Below are positions 49,193-58,664 of a stretch of 64,000 nt of DNA, piece after piece. The notes below the pieces were generated by a model, which did not search any database, was not told where the DNA came from, and worked only from the letters and a program-made list of their open reading frames with translations. Each line of letters opens with the position of its first letter. The first letter of the stretch is position 1. Position numbers and translations under genes: made by a program. This stretch comes from GCA-2729515 sp036336695 (lineage in GTDB: Bacteria > Myxococcota_A > UBA9160 > SMWR01): assembly GCA_036336695.1 (NCBI GenBank), contig JAYZFQ010000109.1:1-64000 (forward strand), read 5' to 3'.

Positions 49193-50154
49193 GCGTAATG
49201 CCGCATGCGCAGCGCCGAAACCGCCGAAATCCAGGCTTCCTTCGCGCTGTAGCTCGGCTCTCCGAACGCTTCCCAGCCCCGCTCCCCGTCGTCGACCCAG
49301 AGGTACCGCAGGTAGTCGAAGAAACCCGCCGGCGCGTCTCCGGTCTGGGCGCGCGCCGGCGCGGCAGAAGCCCGGTACAGCAAGGGCGTCGGAAGCGGCA
49401 CCCGTCGACGCCCGGCAAGACGGAGCGCCATGGACAGCGGCAACACGCCCCGGCCGACCACGTTGAAGACTCCCGGATGGGGCGCGAGCGTTGCACGCTC
49501 GAAGGCGTGGATCACATCGTCCTCGTGCACGAACTGGAGCAGCGGGTCGAAACCCATCACGGTGGGAACCACCGGAAGGGTCAAGTAACGCACGCCACCG
49601 TCACGATGGCGCGGACCGAGCATCCAGCACGGACGCAGCACGGTCACCTCCGCGTCCGGGTGGGAGCGCAGCCAGCCCTGCAGGTCCGACTCCACCTCGA
49701 CCCGGTTCTGCACGCAATGGGCATCCGGGTGACCGCGGAGCGGGTGGTCCTCGGTGAGAAAGTTCGGATTGTCGCGACGCGGCCCATAGACCATGGTGCT
49801 CGACGCCAGGACGATGCGACGAACCCTGGCGGCGGCGCACGCCGTCATCACATTCCGGGAACCGATGGTTTCCAACTCGTAGTCGAGTTCGGTATCGGGC
49901 GTCGGATCCGAGCGGAAGGCACAGTGAACCAGGGCCTCGACCCGCTCCTCCTCGAGCAGCGCAGCGATCTGCGCATCGGCCGTCGGCGCGACCAGGTCGA
50001 TGCGACGAAAGGTCACCCGCTCGTCGAGCCGGTAGGGTCGCCGTCGGTCGAGCCCGATGAGCCGGCGAGCGCCGTCGCCCAGGAGCCGCTCGACGAGCCG
50101 CTTCCCGACATGGGTTCTGAGACCCGTCACCGCGATGACGCCCGGACCGTTCAC
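49189..50154 (-). CDS. NAD-dependent epimerase/dehydratase (extended SDR)
   Basis: 321 residues from GTG 50154 (AGCAGG just upstream). The Rossmann motif is TGLRTHVGKRL, a variant of TGxxGxxG with the second Gly missing. ASSTMVYGP carries the Ser/Tyr region, but the expected YxxxK is replaced (HCVQNRVEVE), so the catalytic pair seems altered. Atypical SDRs with this look often act as NAD-binding regulators or reductases of unknown substrate. Coupled to the acyltransferase gene; divergent from the HDAC-like gene. Confidence 0.78.
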   Translation of the reverse strand: MNGPGVIAVTGLRTHVGKRLVERLLGDGARRLIGLDRRRPYRLDERVTFRRIDLVAPTADAQIAALLEEERVEALVHCAFRSDPTPDTELDYELETIGSRNVMTACAAARVRRIVLASSTMVYGPRRDNPNFLTEDHPLRGHPDAHCVQNRVEVESDLQGWLRSHPDAEVTVLRPCWMLGPRHRDGGVRYLTLPVVPTVMGFDPLLQFVHEDDVIHAFERATLAPHPGVFNVVGRGVLPLSMALRLAGRRRVPLPTPLLYRASAAPARAQTGDAPAGFFDYLRYLWVDDGERGWEAFGEPSYSAKEAWISAVSALRMRHYA

Positions 50155-50284
50155 CCTGCTTCTCTCCCGGACCCGCTGCGTTCCCGGGCCGTTCCGTCGC
50201 TTCCCATCGTCGGGGATGGGCAACGTAGGGGCAACCGGCGGCACGGGGAACTCCCGCGCCGCGGCGTCGGTTACCCTGGGCCCG

Positions 50285-51340
<1,056 letters not shown>

Positions 51341-51546
51341 ACACCACGAATCTGGGCGCTCTGGGCCTGCCTTCCCGGGCAACCGGCGCCTCCCCAAGCG
51401 GGCCGAAGGGGACCGGGCCCGGTACGTCGGCTCGGGGTCCGCGTCTGTTCGCCCGGTTTTCGTCCCCGCATCTAGTACGCGTAACTACCTGATACCGCTA
51501 GATAGTGGGTGCTCGTCACCGAACCCGAAAAAAGATGCCCCGGCGC

Positions 51547-51580
51547 AAAAAAACCCCGCCTTTTTGGTTGCAAGGTGGGG
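51547..51580 (-). terminator. Intrinsic terminator facing away from the dcw cluster
   Basis: Read on the minus strand, a 9-bp stem (51572-51580 with 51554-51562, one G-T wobble) is followed directly by seven T (51547-51553). No minus-strand gene ends here, so it would stop antisense transcription leaving the mraZ promoter region. Confidence 0.65.
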
Positions 51581-51596
51581 CACAGTGGCTTATAAG
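51568..51596 (+). promoter_or_regulatory. Sigma-70-like promoter of mraZ/dcw
   Basis: TTGCAA (51568-51573) and TATAAG (51591-51596, 5 of 6) with a 17-bp spacer. The first two MraZ boxes lie in the spacer and the rest cover the start region near 51603, as expected for repression by MraZ. Confidence 0.65.
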
Positions 51597-51630
51597 GGCG
51601 ATCGGTGGGGATGAGTGGGAAATAGTGGCA
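51576..51630 (+). promoter_or_regulatory. Array of six MraZ boxes (TGGGN, 10-bp period)
   Basis: Five-base elements at 51576 (TGGGG), 51586 (TGGCT), 51596 (GGGCG, degenerate), 51606 (TGGGG), 51616 (TGGGA) and 51626 (TGGCA), each separated by exactly 5 bases. In E. coli MraZ binds TGGGN repeats with 5-base spacers in the mra promoter. The match in motif, spacing and position is very good; the number of repeats is larger than the three known there. Confidence 0.85.
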
Positions 51631-51670
51631 AGCACCTCTCCCGCCGAGCGCACGGAGCGCCAACCCACCG

Positions 51671-52114
51671 ATGTTTCGAGGACGTCACGTCCACACGATT
51701 GATGCGAAGGGCCGCGTGAGCATTCCCGCAGCATATCGAACCAAGCTCCAGGGCAGCACGGACGAAAGCCCGGTGCTCACGGCCGACCACCGCTGCCTCA
51801 AGCTCTATCCCTTCGAGGACTGGTGCACCTACGAGGAAAGCATCGTGGCCAAGGCCGCGGTGGACCCGGATGCCCAGGACTTCGTCCGGCTCGTGATGTC
51901 GCGGGCGGGGGAAGCGCCCATCGACAAACAGGGACGCATCCTCGTTCCCCAGTATCTCCGCGAACACGCCCACATCGAAAAGGACGTGACCTTCGCGGGC
52001 GTCGGCCACACGGTCGAAATCTGGAACACGTCGAGGTTCGAAGAGAGCCTCGAGCAGACGCAGGTCAACTTCCCCGCCCTCTCGCGAGGCATGGCGGAGA
52101 AGTTGCGAACGTAG
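51671..52114 (+). CDS. mraZ: Transcriptional regulator MraZ
   Basis: 147 residues, two AbrB-like half domains: MFRGRHVHTIDAKGRVSIPA at the N-terminus and DKQGRILVPQYLR near 85. MraZ represses its own promoter and the dcw cluster. ATG 51671 begins the family N-terminus; GGAG is 12 bases upstream. It is followed by a 215-bp structured gap before rsmH. Confidence 0.95.
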   Translation: MFRGRHVHTIDAKGRVSIPAAYRTKLQGSTDESPVLTADHRCLKLYPFEDWCTYEESIVAKAAVDPDAQDFVRLVMSRAGEAPIDKQGRILVPQYLREHAHIEKDVTFAGVGHTVEIWNTSRFEESLEQTQVNFPALSRGMAEKLRT

Positions 52115-52135
52115 GATTCGGGTGAGAGGTTGAGG

Positions 52136-52329
52136 AGGAGCCGCGAGGCTCTTCCGGACGAAAAAGGTCAGGGGTGTCCCCGGAGCACTGCTCGCGGCGA
52201 GCGGGGCGTTACTGGGGGGGACAAACCGCTCCCGGGAGATTCGGTGCTCCGGGGCACCCCAGACCTTCTCGTCAGATCGCCTCTCTCTTTTGCGCCCGTC
52301 CGAAGGGCTGGCGGGAGGCGCTCGCTCCA
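52136..52329 (+). ncRNA. Candidate cis-regulatory RNA between mraZ and rsmH
   Basis: The gap can fold into three parts. First, a 7-bp hairpin with a GCGA (GNRA) tetraloop, 52136-52142 with 52147-52153. Second, a long stem: 52164-52169 with 52262-52267, 52171-52176 with 52255-52260, and 52178-52190 with 52242-52254, about 25 pairs with one mismatch and one bulge, holding an inner helix 52199-52204 with 52226-52231. Third, 52278-52285 with 52313-52320, which would cover the rsmH Shine-Dalgarno (GGGAGG, 52313-52318). This is the layout of a leader controlling translation. An RNA motif upstream of rsmH (mraW RNA) is known from actinobacteria; I cannot say this one is related. Confidence 0.55.
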
Positions 52330-53289
52330 TTGGCCAGCCACTACTCCCATCGCCCCGTGCTCCTCTCCGAATCCGTGGCATGCCTGGACCCGCGATCCGA
52401 CGACGTGATCGTCGACGGGACGGTCGGCGGCGGGGGTCATGCCGCTGCGATCCTCGAGCGGATCGGTCCGCACGGCTGCGTGGTGGCACTCGACCGGGAC
52501 CCCGAGGCACTCGAAGCCGCCCGCTCCCACCTCGCCGAATACGGGGAGCGCGTGCGCTTCGTCCACGCCTCGTTCCGGCGGCTTTCCGCCGTGCTCGAGG
52601 AGCTGGACGTCCCGCGGGTAGACGGCGTCCTGCTCGACCTCGGCGTGTCCTCTCCCCAGCTGGATCGTGCCGAGCGGGGCTTCGCCTTCGCCGCAGAAGG
52701 CGCCGGCACCGCCCCCCTCGACATGCGGATGGACCCGACGGCGGGCGAAACCGCCGCGGACCTCCTCGCCCGCCTCTCGGGCGAGGAGCTGGAACAGTCC
52801 TTTCGGGCGTTCGCCGAGCTGCCGGGCTCCCGACGCCTGGCTGCCGCAATCGTCGATGCCCGGGCAAAAGCGCCGCTGCGCACCACGTCCGACCTGCTGG
52901 CGGTCATCGAAGGCTCCGGCGTGGGGCGCGGACGCCGTCACCACCCGGCAACGCTCGTGTTCCAGGCCCTCCGGATCGCGGTGAACGACGAGCTGGCCGC
53001 CCTCCGAGACGGGATCGGCGCTGCTATCGACGCGCTGCGCCCGGGCCGCCGGGTCGCGGTCCTGGCCTACCACTCGCTCGAAGATCGGATCGTCAAGCGC
53101 ACCTTCCGCGACGAGGTCCGCGGCTGTCTCTGCCCGCCCGCGCAGCCCGTCTGCACGTGCGGCCGCCAACCGCGACTCGAACTCGTGACCCGGCGACCGC
53201 TGCGGCCCCGCGACGACGAGGTCGCTTCGAACCGGCGCGCTCGTTCGGCACGCCTGCGCGCGGCCGCGCGGCTGGCGGAGGCATCGTGA
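52330..53289 (+). CDS. rsmH: 16S rRNA (cytosine-1402-N4)-methyltransferase RsmH
   Basis: 319 residues from a TTG at 52330, the only start adjacent to the conserved N-terminus (SHYSHRPVLLSESV); GGGAGG is 11 bases upstream. A GTG at 52174 would add 52 residues encoded by the RNA-like gap and is unlikely. SAM motif VDGTVGGGGHA (near 29) and LDLGVSSPQLD (near 105), then AYHSLEDRIVK near 246. It methylates C1402 with RsmI. Its stop overlaps the ftsL GTG. Confidence 0.92.
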   Translation: MASHYSHRPVLLSESVACLDPRSDDVIVDGTVGGGGHAAAILERIGPHGCVVALDRDPEALEAARSHLAEYGERVRFVHASFRRLSAVLEELDVPRVDGVLLDLGVSSPQLDRAERGFAFAAEGAGTAPLDMRMDPTAGETAADLLARLSGEELEQSFRAFAELPGSRRLAAAIVDARAKAPLRTTSDLLAVIEGSGVGRGRRHHPATLVFQALRIAVNDELAALRDGIGAAIDALRPGRRVAVLAYHSLEDRIVKRTFRDEVRGCLCPPAQPVCTCGRQPRLELVTRRPLRPRDDEVASNRRARSARLRAAARLAEAS

Positions 53290-53636
53290 AGCGCAGCGTG
53301 GCAACCGCCACCGGCCGACTCGACCTGGTGGGAAGGGATCTCGGACGGACCGAGCGAACCCCGCGACCCGCACGGCGAAGGGTCACGCTGTTGTTCACCG
53401 TCGCAATGGCGGCCGCGCTCGCCGTCGCGGCGCTGCGCATCGACCTGATCCGCATCCGCTACGGGCTCGCAAAGGCGGTTCACACGGAAAAGGCCCTGCT
53501 CCAGGAGCGCCGGGAAATCGTCGCGCGGGTCCGCGCGTTGCGGGACCCCGTACGGCTCAGCGAGCTCGCTCGTCGCCAAGGCTTCGTTCGGCCGAGCCAC
53601 ATCCAGGCCATCCCCCCGATCGAGACGCGTCCATGA
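53286..53636 (+). CDS. ftsL: Cell division protein FtsL
   Basis: 116 residues from GTG 53286 (GTGA overlap with rsmH). A basic cytoplasmic N-terminus, one membrane helix (about 36-52), then a leucine-rich coiled coil and ARRQGFVRP near the end. FtsL sequences are poorly conserved; size, topology and the position between rsmH and ftsI identify it. It links FtsB/FtsQ to the FtsWI synthase. The ftsI ATG overlaps its stop (ATGA). Confidence 0.85.
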   Translation: MKRSVATATGRLDLVGRDLGRTERTPRPARRRVTLLFTVAMAAALAVAALRIDLIRIRYGLAKAVHTEKALLQERREIVARVRALRDPVRLSELARRQGFVRPSHIQAIPPIETRP

Positions 53637-55744
53637 GGCGAACGGGCGCCCGCGGCGCGTCCGGCCGACGCGCAAAACGGGGCGCTCGAACCACGTCCAA
53701 CCCGCGTGCGAAACGGGACGCTCGAACCACGTCCAGTCCGCGTGCGACCCAGGAACGCAGGGTCCGCACTCGCGTCACCCTGATCCAGTTGGCGCTGGTT
53801 GCGGCCTTCCTGGGCCTCGCTGCGCGCGCGGCGCAACTCTCGGTCTTCGACGAACGCGGCGGCGCACGCGGGATCGCGCAGATCGAAACCGTGATGTCCC
53901 TCTCTCCGGAGCGCGGCGGCATCTTCGACCGCGGTGGCAACGAACTCGCGCTCGCAGTTGCCGCCCCGTCGGCCTACGCGATCCCCGGAGCCCTCGAAGA
54001 CCGCGGCGCGGCCGCCCGAAAACTCGCAGGCGCCCTGGACATCGACCCCCAGCGCGTCGCGAACCGCCTGCGCGGACGGGACCGCTTCGTCTTCCTCGCG
54101 CGCTGGATCACTTCCGAGCAGGCCGAGCGCGTCCGCGCGCTCGATCTCCCGGGCGTCGGCATCGTCACGGAGAGCCGCCGCTCCTATCCGACCGGCCCCC
54201 TGGCCGCGCATCTCGTCGGGTTTGCCAACATCGACGGCGATGGCGTGCGCGGCATCGAGCAGGCGGAAAACGCCTGGCTCCGCGGCACCCCCCGGCGCCT
54301 CCCCGTGGAGCGCGACGGTTCGGGACAACTCCTGGTAAACCAGGGGGGCAAAGACTGGAGCACGGCTGGCGGCGACGTCGCCTTGACGCTCGACGTCGCC
54401 ATGCAGTCCGCCGCGATGGCGGCCCTCGCCGATGCGATCGCGCGCACAGGAGCCCGCTCGGGTGTCGTGGTCTCGCTCGACCCGCGCACCGGAGACGTCC
54501 TCGCGCTCGCCGAAGCGCCCTCTTTCGACCCGAACCACTTTCGGAAGCTGCGCTTCTCCGACACCCGCTCCCGTGCATTCCTCGATGCACTCGAGCCCGG
54601 CTCGACCTTCAAGGCGTTCCTGGTCGCCGCGGCGCTCGAACACAGCACGGTCACGCCGGAAGAGCTGATCGACTGCGAGCAGGGAACCTTTCGCGTTCCG
54701 GGCAAGACGATTACGGACCACCACCCCTACGGCGAACTCTCGCCGGGCGGCATCCTCCGGGTGTCCAGCAACATCGGCGCCGTCAAGCTCGCCTTCGCAC
54801 TGGGTCCCCGGAATCACCTGGCAATGCTCCGCCGCTTCGGTTTCGGTGCACCGACCGGCAGCGGCTTCCCCGACGAATCGGCGGGGGTTCTGCGCACGAT
54901 CTCCCGCAATCGCCCTGTCGACCACGCGACACTCGCGTTCGGACAAGGCACGGGGGCGACGCCCGTGCAACTCGCCGCGGCGATGGCCGTGCTGGCCAAC
55001 GACGGCCTCTGGCAGCAACCACGCCTCGTAAAAGCCCGCCGCGCCAACGGGCAACCGTGGCAGAAGACACAGATCGCACCGGGCCGGCGCGTTCTCACCG
55101 TTGAAACGGCGCGGACTGTGCTCGCGATGCTCGAAGACGTCACGGGACCGGAGGGAACCGGAAGGCGTGCGGGTCTGCGCGACCTGCGCGTCGCCGGCAA
55201 GACCGGAACGGCACAAAAATGGGATGCCGATGCGGGGCGTTACTCCGAGGACCGCTTCATCTCGTGGTTCGTCGGCGCCGTTCCCGCCGAGGCTCCGAGA
55301 CTGGCGATCGTGGTGGCCCTCGATGAGCCGCGGCGTCCTCTCCACACGGGCGGAAGCTCTGCGGCGCCTGTCTTCGCGCGGGTCGCCGCGGAACAGCTGG
55401 CGCGTTTCGGCATCGTGACCGAACCAAAGACCACGCCGCGCAGGAAGCTTCCGGAAACAAGAATCGCACGTGCCGCAACCGAACCGCCGAAGCCCAGGCC
55501 GGTGCGAACGCACGCCCCAAGCAAACCGGTCCCCGAAGTCACGCGCCTGCTCGACCGCGTTCTGCTCCCCGACCTTCGGGGCCTGACCGTAGACCAGGTG
55601 AGGACGGTCACGGCAAAGACCGAACTCATGGTGCACATCTCGGGCAAGGGCCGCGCGGTGGCCCAGGACCCGCCGCCGGGGACCGTCATCTCGGATCGCG
55701 CGCCGGTGAGCGTGCGCTTCGAGCCGGGAGCCGATTCGATCTGA
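53633..55744 (+). CDS. ftsI: Septal peptidoglycan transpeptidase FtsI (PBP3) with PASTA domain
   Basis: 703 residues: basic N-terminal extension (1-45), membrane helix (near 48-67), pedestal, then the transpeptidase with nucleophile Ser324 (PGSTFK, SxxK to Lys327), SSN (378-380) and KTGTA (523-527). A single C-terminal PASTA domain (about 640-700, PDLRGLTVDQVRTV) is present, more usual in Gram-positives but known in deltaproteobacterial FtsI. It crosslinks septal peptidoglycan with FtsW. The extension contains a duplicated 12-residue segment. The stop overlaps the murE ATG by one base. Confidence 0.95.
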   Translation: MRRTGARGASGRRAKRGARTTSNPRAKRDARTTSSPRATQERRVRTRVTLIQLALVAAFLGLAARAAQLSVFDERGGARGIAQIETVMSLSPERGGIFDRGGNELALAVAAPSAYAIPGALEDRGAAARKLAGALDIDPQRVANRLRGRDRFVFLARWITSEQAERVRALDLPGVGIVTESRRSYPTGPLAAHLVGFANIDGDGVRGIEQAENAWLRGTPRRLPVERDGSGQLLVNQGGKDWSTAGGDVALTLDVAMQSAAMAALADAIARTGARSGVVVSLDPRTGDVLALAEAPSFDPNHFRKLRFSDTRSRAFLDALEPGSTFKAFLVAAALEHSTVTPEELIDCEQGTFRVPGKTITDHHPYGELSPGGILRVSSNIGAVKLAFALGPRNHLAMLRRFGFGAPTGSGFPDESAGVLRTISRNRPVDHATLAFGQGTGATPVQLAAAMAVLANDGLWQQPRLVKARRANGQPWQKTQIAPGRRVLTVETARTVLAMLEDVTGPEGTGRRAGLRDLRVAGKTGTAQKWDADAGRYSEDRFISWFVGAVPAEAPRLAIVVALDEPRRPLHTGGSSAAPVFARVAAEQLARFGIVTEPKTTPRRKLPETRIARAATEPPKPRPVRTHAPSKPVPEVTRLLDRVLLPDLRGLTVDQVRTVTAKTELMVHISGKGRAVAQDPPPGTVISDRAPVSVRFEPGADSI
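53675..53746 (+). repeat. Tandem 36-bp duplication in the ftsI N-terminal extension
   Basis: Two abutting units, 53675-53710 and 53711-53746, differ at three of 36 positions. They encode the basic, Arg-rich segments RGARTTSNPRA and RDARTTSSPRA in the cytoplasmic tail of FtsI. The near identity suggests a recent in-frame duplication. Confidence 0.9.
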
Positions 55745-57276
55745 TGCGACTTTCCGCCCTCCTCGCCGCACTGCCCCCCGTGCCCGAACTCCGGTTGCCC
55801 GATACCGACCCTGTCATCCGAGGCGTCTGCTACGACTCCCGAGCCGTCGCCCCGGGAGACCTCTTCTTCGCCATCCGCGGCGAGTCCTCGGACGGCCACG
55901 ACTACCTGGAACAGGCGGTGGAGCGCGGCGCCGCGGCACTCCTGGTCGAGGAGGCCTCCGAAACGCCGGACCTCCAGGGCCGCCCCGTCGTCGTCGTCCC
56001 GGATACACGCAGCGCCCTCGCCCCCGTCGCCTGTTGTTTCTATGGCGAGCCTGCGAACGAACTCACCCTCATCGGTATCACCGGGACCAACGGCAAGACG
56101 AGCGTCACCTACCTGGTGGAGTCGATCCTCACGCGTGCTGATCGCCGGGTCGGCCTCATCGGAACCGTAGAGATTCGCTTCCCGGGCGAACGTCAGCGCT
56201 CGCTCAACACGACTCCGGAAAGTCTCGACCTCCAGCGCGCGCTCCGCGCGATGCGAACCCAGGGCGTCGAAGCCGTCGCGATGGAGGTCTCCTCACACGG
56301 GATCCAGTTGGGTCGCATCGCGGGGTGTCGCTTTGCCGTGGCTGCGGTGACGAACCTTTCCCAGGACCACCTCGATTTCCACACGACGATGGAGGCCTAC
56401 CTCGCTGCGAAGACACAGCTGTTCCGCGCACACCTGGCACCGGGTGGCACGGCGGTAATCAACGTCGACGACGACGCGTCGGATGCCTTCCTGGACGCAG
56501 CGCGGGAAGCCGACGCGCGCATCATTCGCGTCTCACGCAACCCGGACACGGGGTCGGACGTCACGCTCCGTCGCGCCGACGTGCGCATGGACGGCAGCGA
56601 GGTCGCGCTCCAGCTGCCCGGGGGTCCGGTGGACGTCGCGCTCCCGCTCGTTGGCGACTTCAACATCGAGAACCTGCTCGTGGCTGCGGGTGTGGCCGTG
56701 GCGCTCGACGTTCCCCCCGCGGCGATCACCGGAGGAATCGCGGCCTGCCCCCAGGTCCCGGGCCGCGTCGAACGCATCGCGGGCACCGATCCGGACGCAC
56801 CGACCGTGCTCGTCGACTACGCCCACACACCGGATGCAATCGACAAGCTCTTGAGCACCCTGAAACCCCTGACACGCGGCCGACTGGTCAGCGTCTTCGG
56901 CTGCGGCGGAGACCGGGCCCGCGGCAAGCGACCGCTCATGGCGGCGGCCGCCGCGCGCTGGAGCGACCGGATCGTCGCCACCAGCGACAACCCGCGCACG
57001 GAGAAACCGGAGCGCATCCTCTCCGACGTCGAAGACGGCCTGCAGGACAGGAAGCGGGTAGCCCTCGACGAGCTCTATGCGACCGAAAACGCCTACGCCA
57101 TTGCCGTCGATCGACGGGAAGCCATCCGCGCCGCAATCACTCAATACAATCGCGACGATACGGTGGTGATCGCCGGCAAGGGTCACGAGGACTACCAGAT
57201 CATCGGTCGCGATCGGCTGCCCTTCAGCGATCCCGAGGAGGCACGCAAGGCCCTCCTGGCGAGGACCGACCGATGA
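55744..57276 (+). CDS. murE: UDP-MurNAc-tripeptide synthetase MurE (meso-DAP type)
   Basis: 510 residues. Mur ligase ATP loop GITGTNGKTSVTY (near 113), NTTPESLDL and VSSHGI in the middle domain, and the DNPRTEKP motif (near 418) that marks meso-diaminopimelate specificity over lysine. It adds mDAP to UDP-MurNAc-Ala-Glu, which supports a diderm or mDAP cell wall. Coupled to ftsI (TGATG) and murF (ATGA). Confidence 0.96.
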   Translation: MRLSALLAALPPVPELRLPDTDPVIRGVCYDSRAVAPGDLFFAIRGESSDGHDYLEQAVERGAAALLVEEASETPDLQGRPVVVVPDTRSALAPVACCFYGEPANELTLIGITGTNGKTSVTYLVESILTRADRRVGLIGTVEIRFPGERQRSLNTTPESLDLQRALRAMRTQGVEAVAMEVSSHGIQLGRIAGCRFAVAAVTNLSQDHLDFHTTMEAYLAAKTQLFRAHLAPGGTAVINVDDDASDAFLDAAREADARIIRVSRNPDTGSDVTLRRADVRMDGSEVALQLPGGPVDVALPLVGDFNIENLLVAAGVAVALDVPPAAITGGIAACPQVPGRVERIAGTDPDAPTVLVDYAHTPDAIDKLLSTLKPLTRGRLVSVFGCGGDRARGKRPLMAAAAARWSDRIVATSDNPRTEKPERILSDVEDGLQDRKRVALDELYATENAYAIAVDRREAIRAAITQYNRDDTVVIAGKGHEDYQIIGRDRLPFSDPEEARKALLARTDR

Positions 57277-58664
57277 GCGTGCCCTTCAGCGCGAAAGACG
57301 TGGCCGACTGGACTGGGGGAACCCTCCTCCAGGGGAGCGGCGACGTCCAACTCACCGGGGCCTCGATCGATAGTCGCGCCGTCGCGGCGGGAGACCTCTT
57401 CGTGGCGATCGTCGGCCCGAACCACGACGCCCACGCCTACCTCGCAACCGCAGCAGAATCCGGCGCGGCAGGGTTCCTGGTCGCCCGCGACCGGGAAATC
57501 CCGGCTGTCGACCTGCCCGTGGTCGCGGTAGACGACACCACTGCTGGCCTGGGCCGTCTTGCCGCGGAACATCGCGCGCACTTCGACGGACCGGTGGTCG
57601 GCATCACGGGAAGCAATGGAAAGACAACCGCCAAGGAAATGTGCGCCGCCATTCTCGAGACCGGCGCGCGCACCCTGCGCAATCGCGGCAACTTGAACAA
57701 CCATTTCGGCCTGCCCCTGACACTGCTCGCTCGCGGGCCCGAGCATCGCCGCATCGTGGTCGAACTCGGCATGAACCACCGCGGTGAGATCGCAGAACTC
57801 GCCGCGATCGCCCGACCCCAGATCGGAGCCGTCACGAACGTCGGCACCGCCCACATCGAATACCTCGGCAGTCGCGAAGCCATCGCGAGCGAGAAAGGCG
57901 ATCTCCTGGCGTCATTGCCGCACGATGGCGTTGCCGTCATCAACGCCGACGACCCCTTCGCCGACGCGTTGGCGCAGCGAACGGAGGCACGGATCGTGCG
58001 CTTCGGTCGCGGCGACACCGCGGACGTCCGGCCCGCTGACGTGTGCCACGAGGAAGGAAGGTTCCGTTTCCGGCTGCAGACACCCGCTGGCGAGACTTCC
58101 CTGGAAGTGACCGGACTGGACGAAACGACGCTTGTCAACGCACTCTGTGCCGCCGCCGCGGCTTCGGCCGCCGGCGCGAGCCTCGACGAAATCGCCGCGG
58201 GCCTCGCCGCCTATCGACCGGTGTCCGGCAGGCTCGAACGACGGAACCTCCCGGACCGTGTCGTCATCATCGACGATTCGTACAACGCGAACCCCCAGTC
58301 CATGGAAGTCGCCCTCGGTGTTCTCGCACGCTCGGGGAACGGGCGGCGCATCGCGGTGCTCGGCGACATGGGAGAACTCGGCGAAAGTGCGGAAAGCGCG
58401 CACCGCGACGCAGGGAGGCTGTCGGCGCAGCTCGGCATCGACTTCCTCGTTGCCGTCGGCAACCACGCCCACCTGGTCGCCGAGGGCGCTCGGCAAGCGG
58501 GGTTTTCCGCCGGGCAGATCCATGAACTCCCGAACAGCCAGGCGGCGGGCCAGACGGTTCGCTCGCTACTGGAACCCGGCGCCTGGATCCTGGTCAAAGG
58601 TTCCCGCTCCATGCGTATGGAGCGCGTGACTCGTTACCTCGAAGCGGAGGCCGAAGCCCGATGA
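57273..58664 (+). CDS. murF: UDP-MurNAc-tripeptide-D-Ala-D-Ala ligase MurF
   Basis: 463 residues. ATP loop GITGSNGKTTAKEM (near 110), GNLNNHFGLPLTLL (near 143), the ELGMNHRGEI block (near 165) and DDSYNANPQSM (near 332). It completes the UDP-MurNAc-pentapeptide. ATG 57273 overlaps murE; the stop overlaps mraY (ATGA). Confidence 0.96.
   Translation: MSVPFSAKDVADWTGGTLLQGSGDVQLTGASIDSRAVAAGDLFVAIVGPNHDAHAYLATAAESGAAGFLVARDREIPAVDLPVVAVDDTTAGLGRLAAEHRAHFDGPVVGITGSNGKTTAKEMCAAILETGARTLRNRGNLNNHFGLPLTLLARGPEHRRIVVELGMNHRGEIAELAAIARPQIGAVTNVGTAHIEYLGSREAIASEKGDLLASLPHDGVAVINADDPFADALAQRTEARIVRFGRGDTADVRPADVCHEEGRFRFRLQTPAGETSLEVTGLDETTLVNALCAAAAASAAGASLDEIAAGLAAYRPVSGRLERRNLPDRVVIIDDSYNANPQSMEVALGVLARSGNGRRIAVLGDMGELGESAESAHRDAGRLSAQLGIDFLVAVGNHAHLVAEGARQAGFSAGQIHELPNSQAAGQTVRSLLEPGAWILVKGSRSMRMERVTRYLEAEAEAR

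Larger units (their letters stand above)
51341..51670 (+). other. 330-bp control region upstream of mraZ
   Basis: No gene is visible. From left to right it holds GC-rich sequence to about 51470; a short inverted repeat (ATCTAG ... CTAGAT) near 51470-51505; a minus-strand intrinsic terminator at 51547-51580; a sigma-70-like promoter; and a 10-bp-periodic array of MraZ boxes ending at 51630. The A/T content from 51470 to 51570 is clearly higher than in the surrounding genes. Confidence 0.7.

Noticed and set aside
52174..52329. RsmH start at GTG 52174 with a 52-residue extension
   Set aside because: The extra part has no RsmH similarity and coincides with the long RNA stem; family similarity starts right at TTG 52330.
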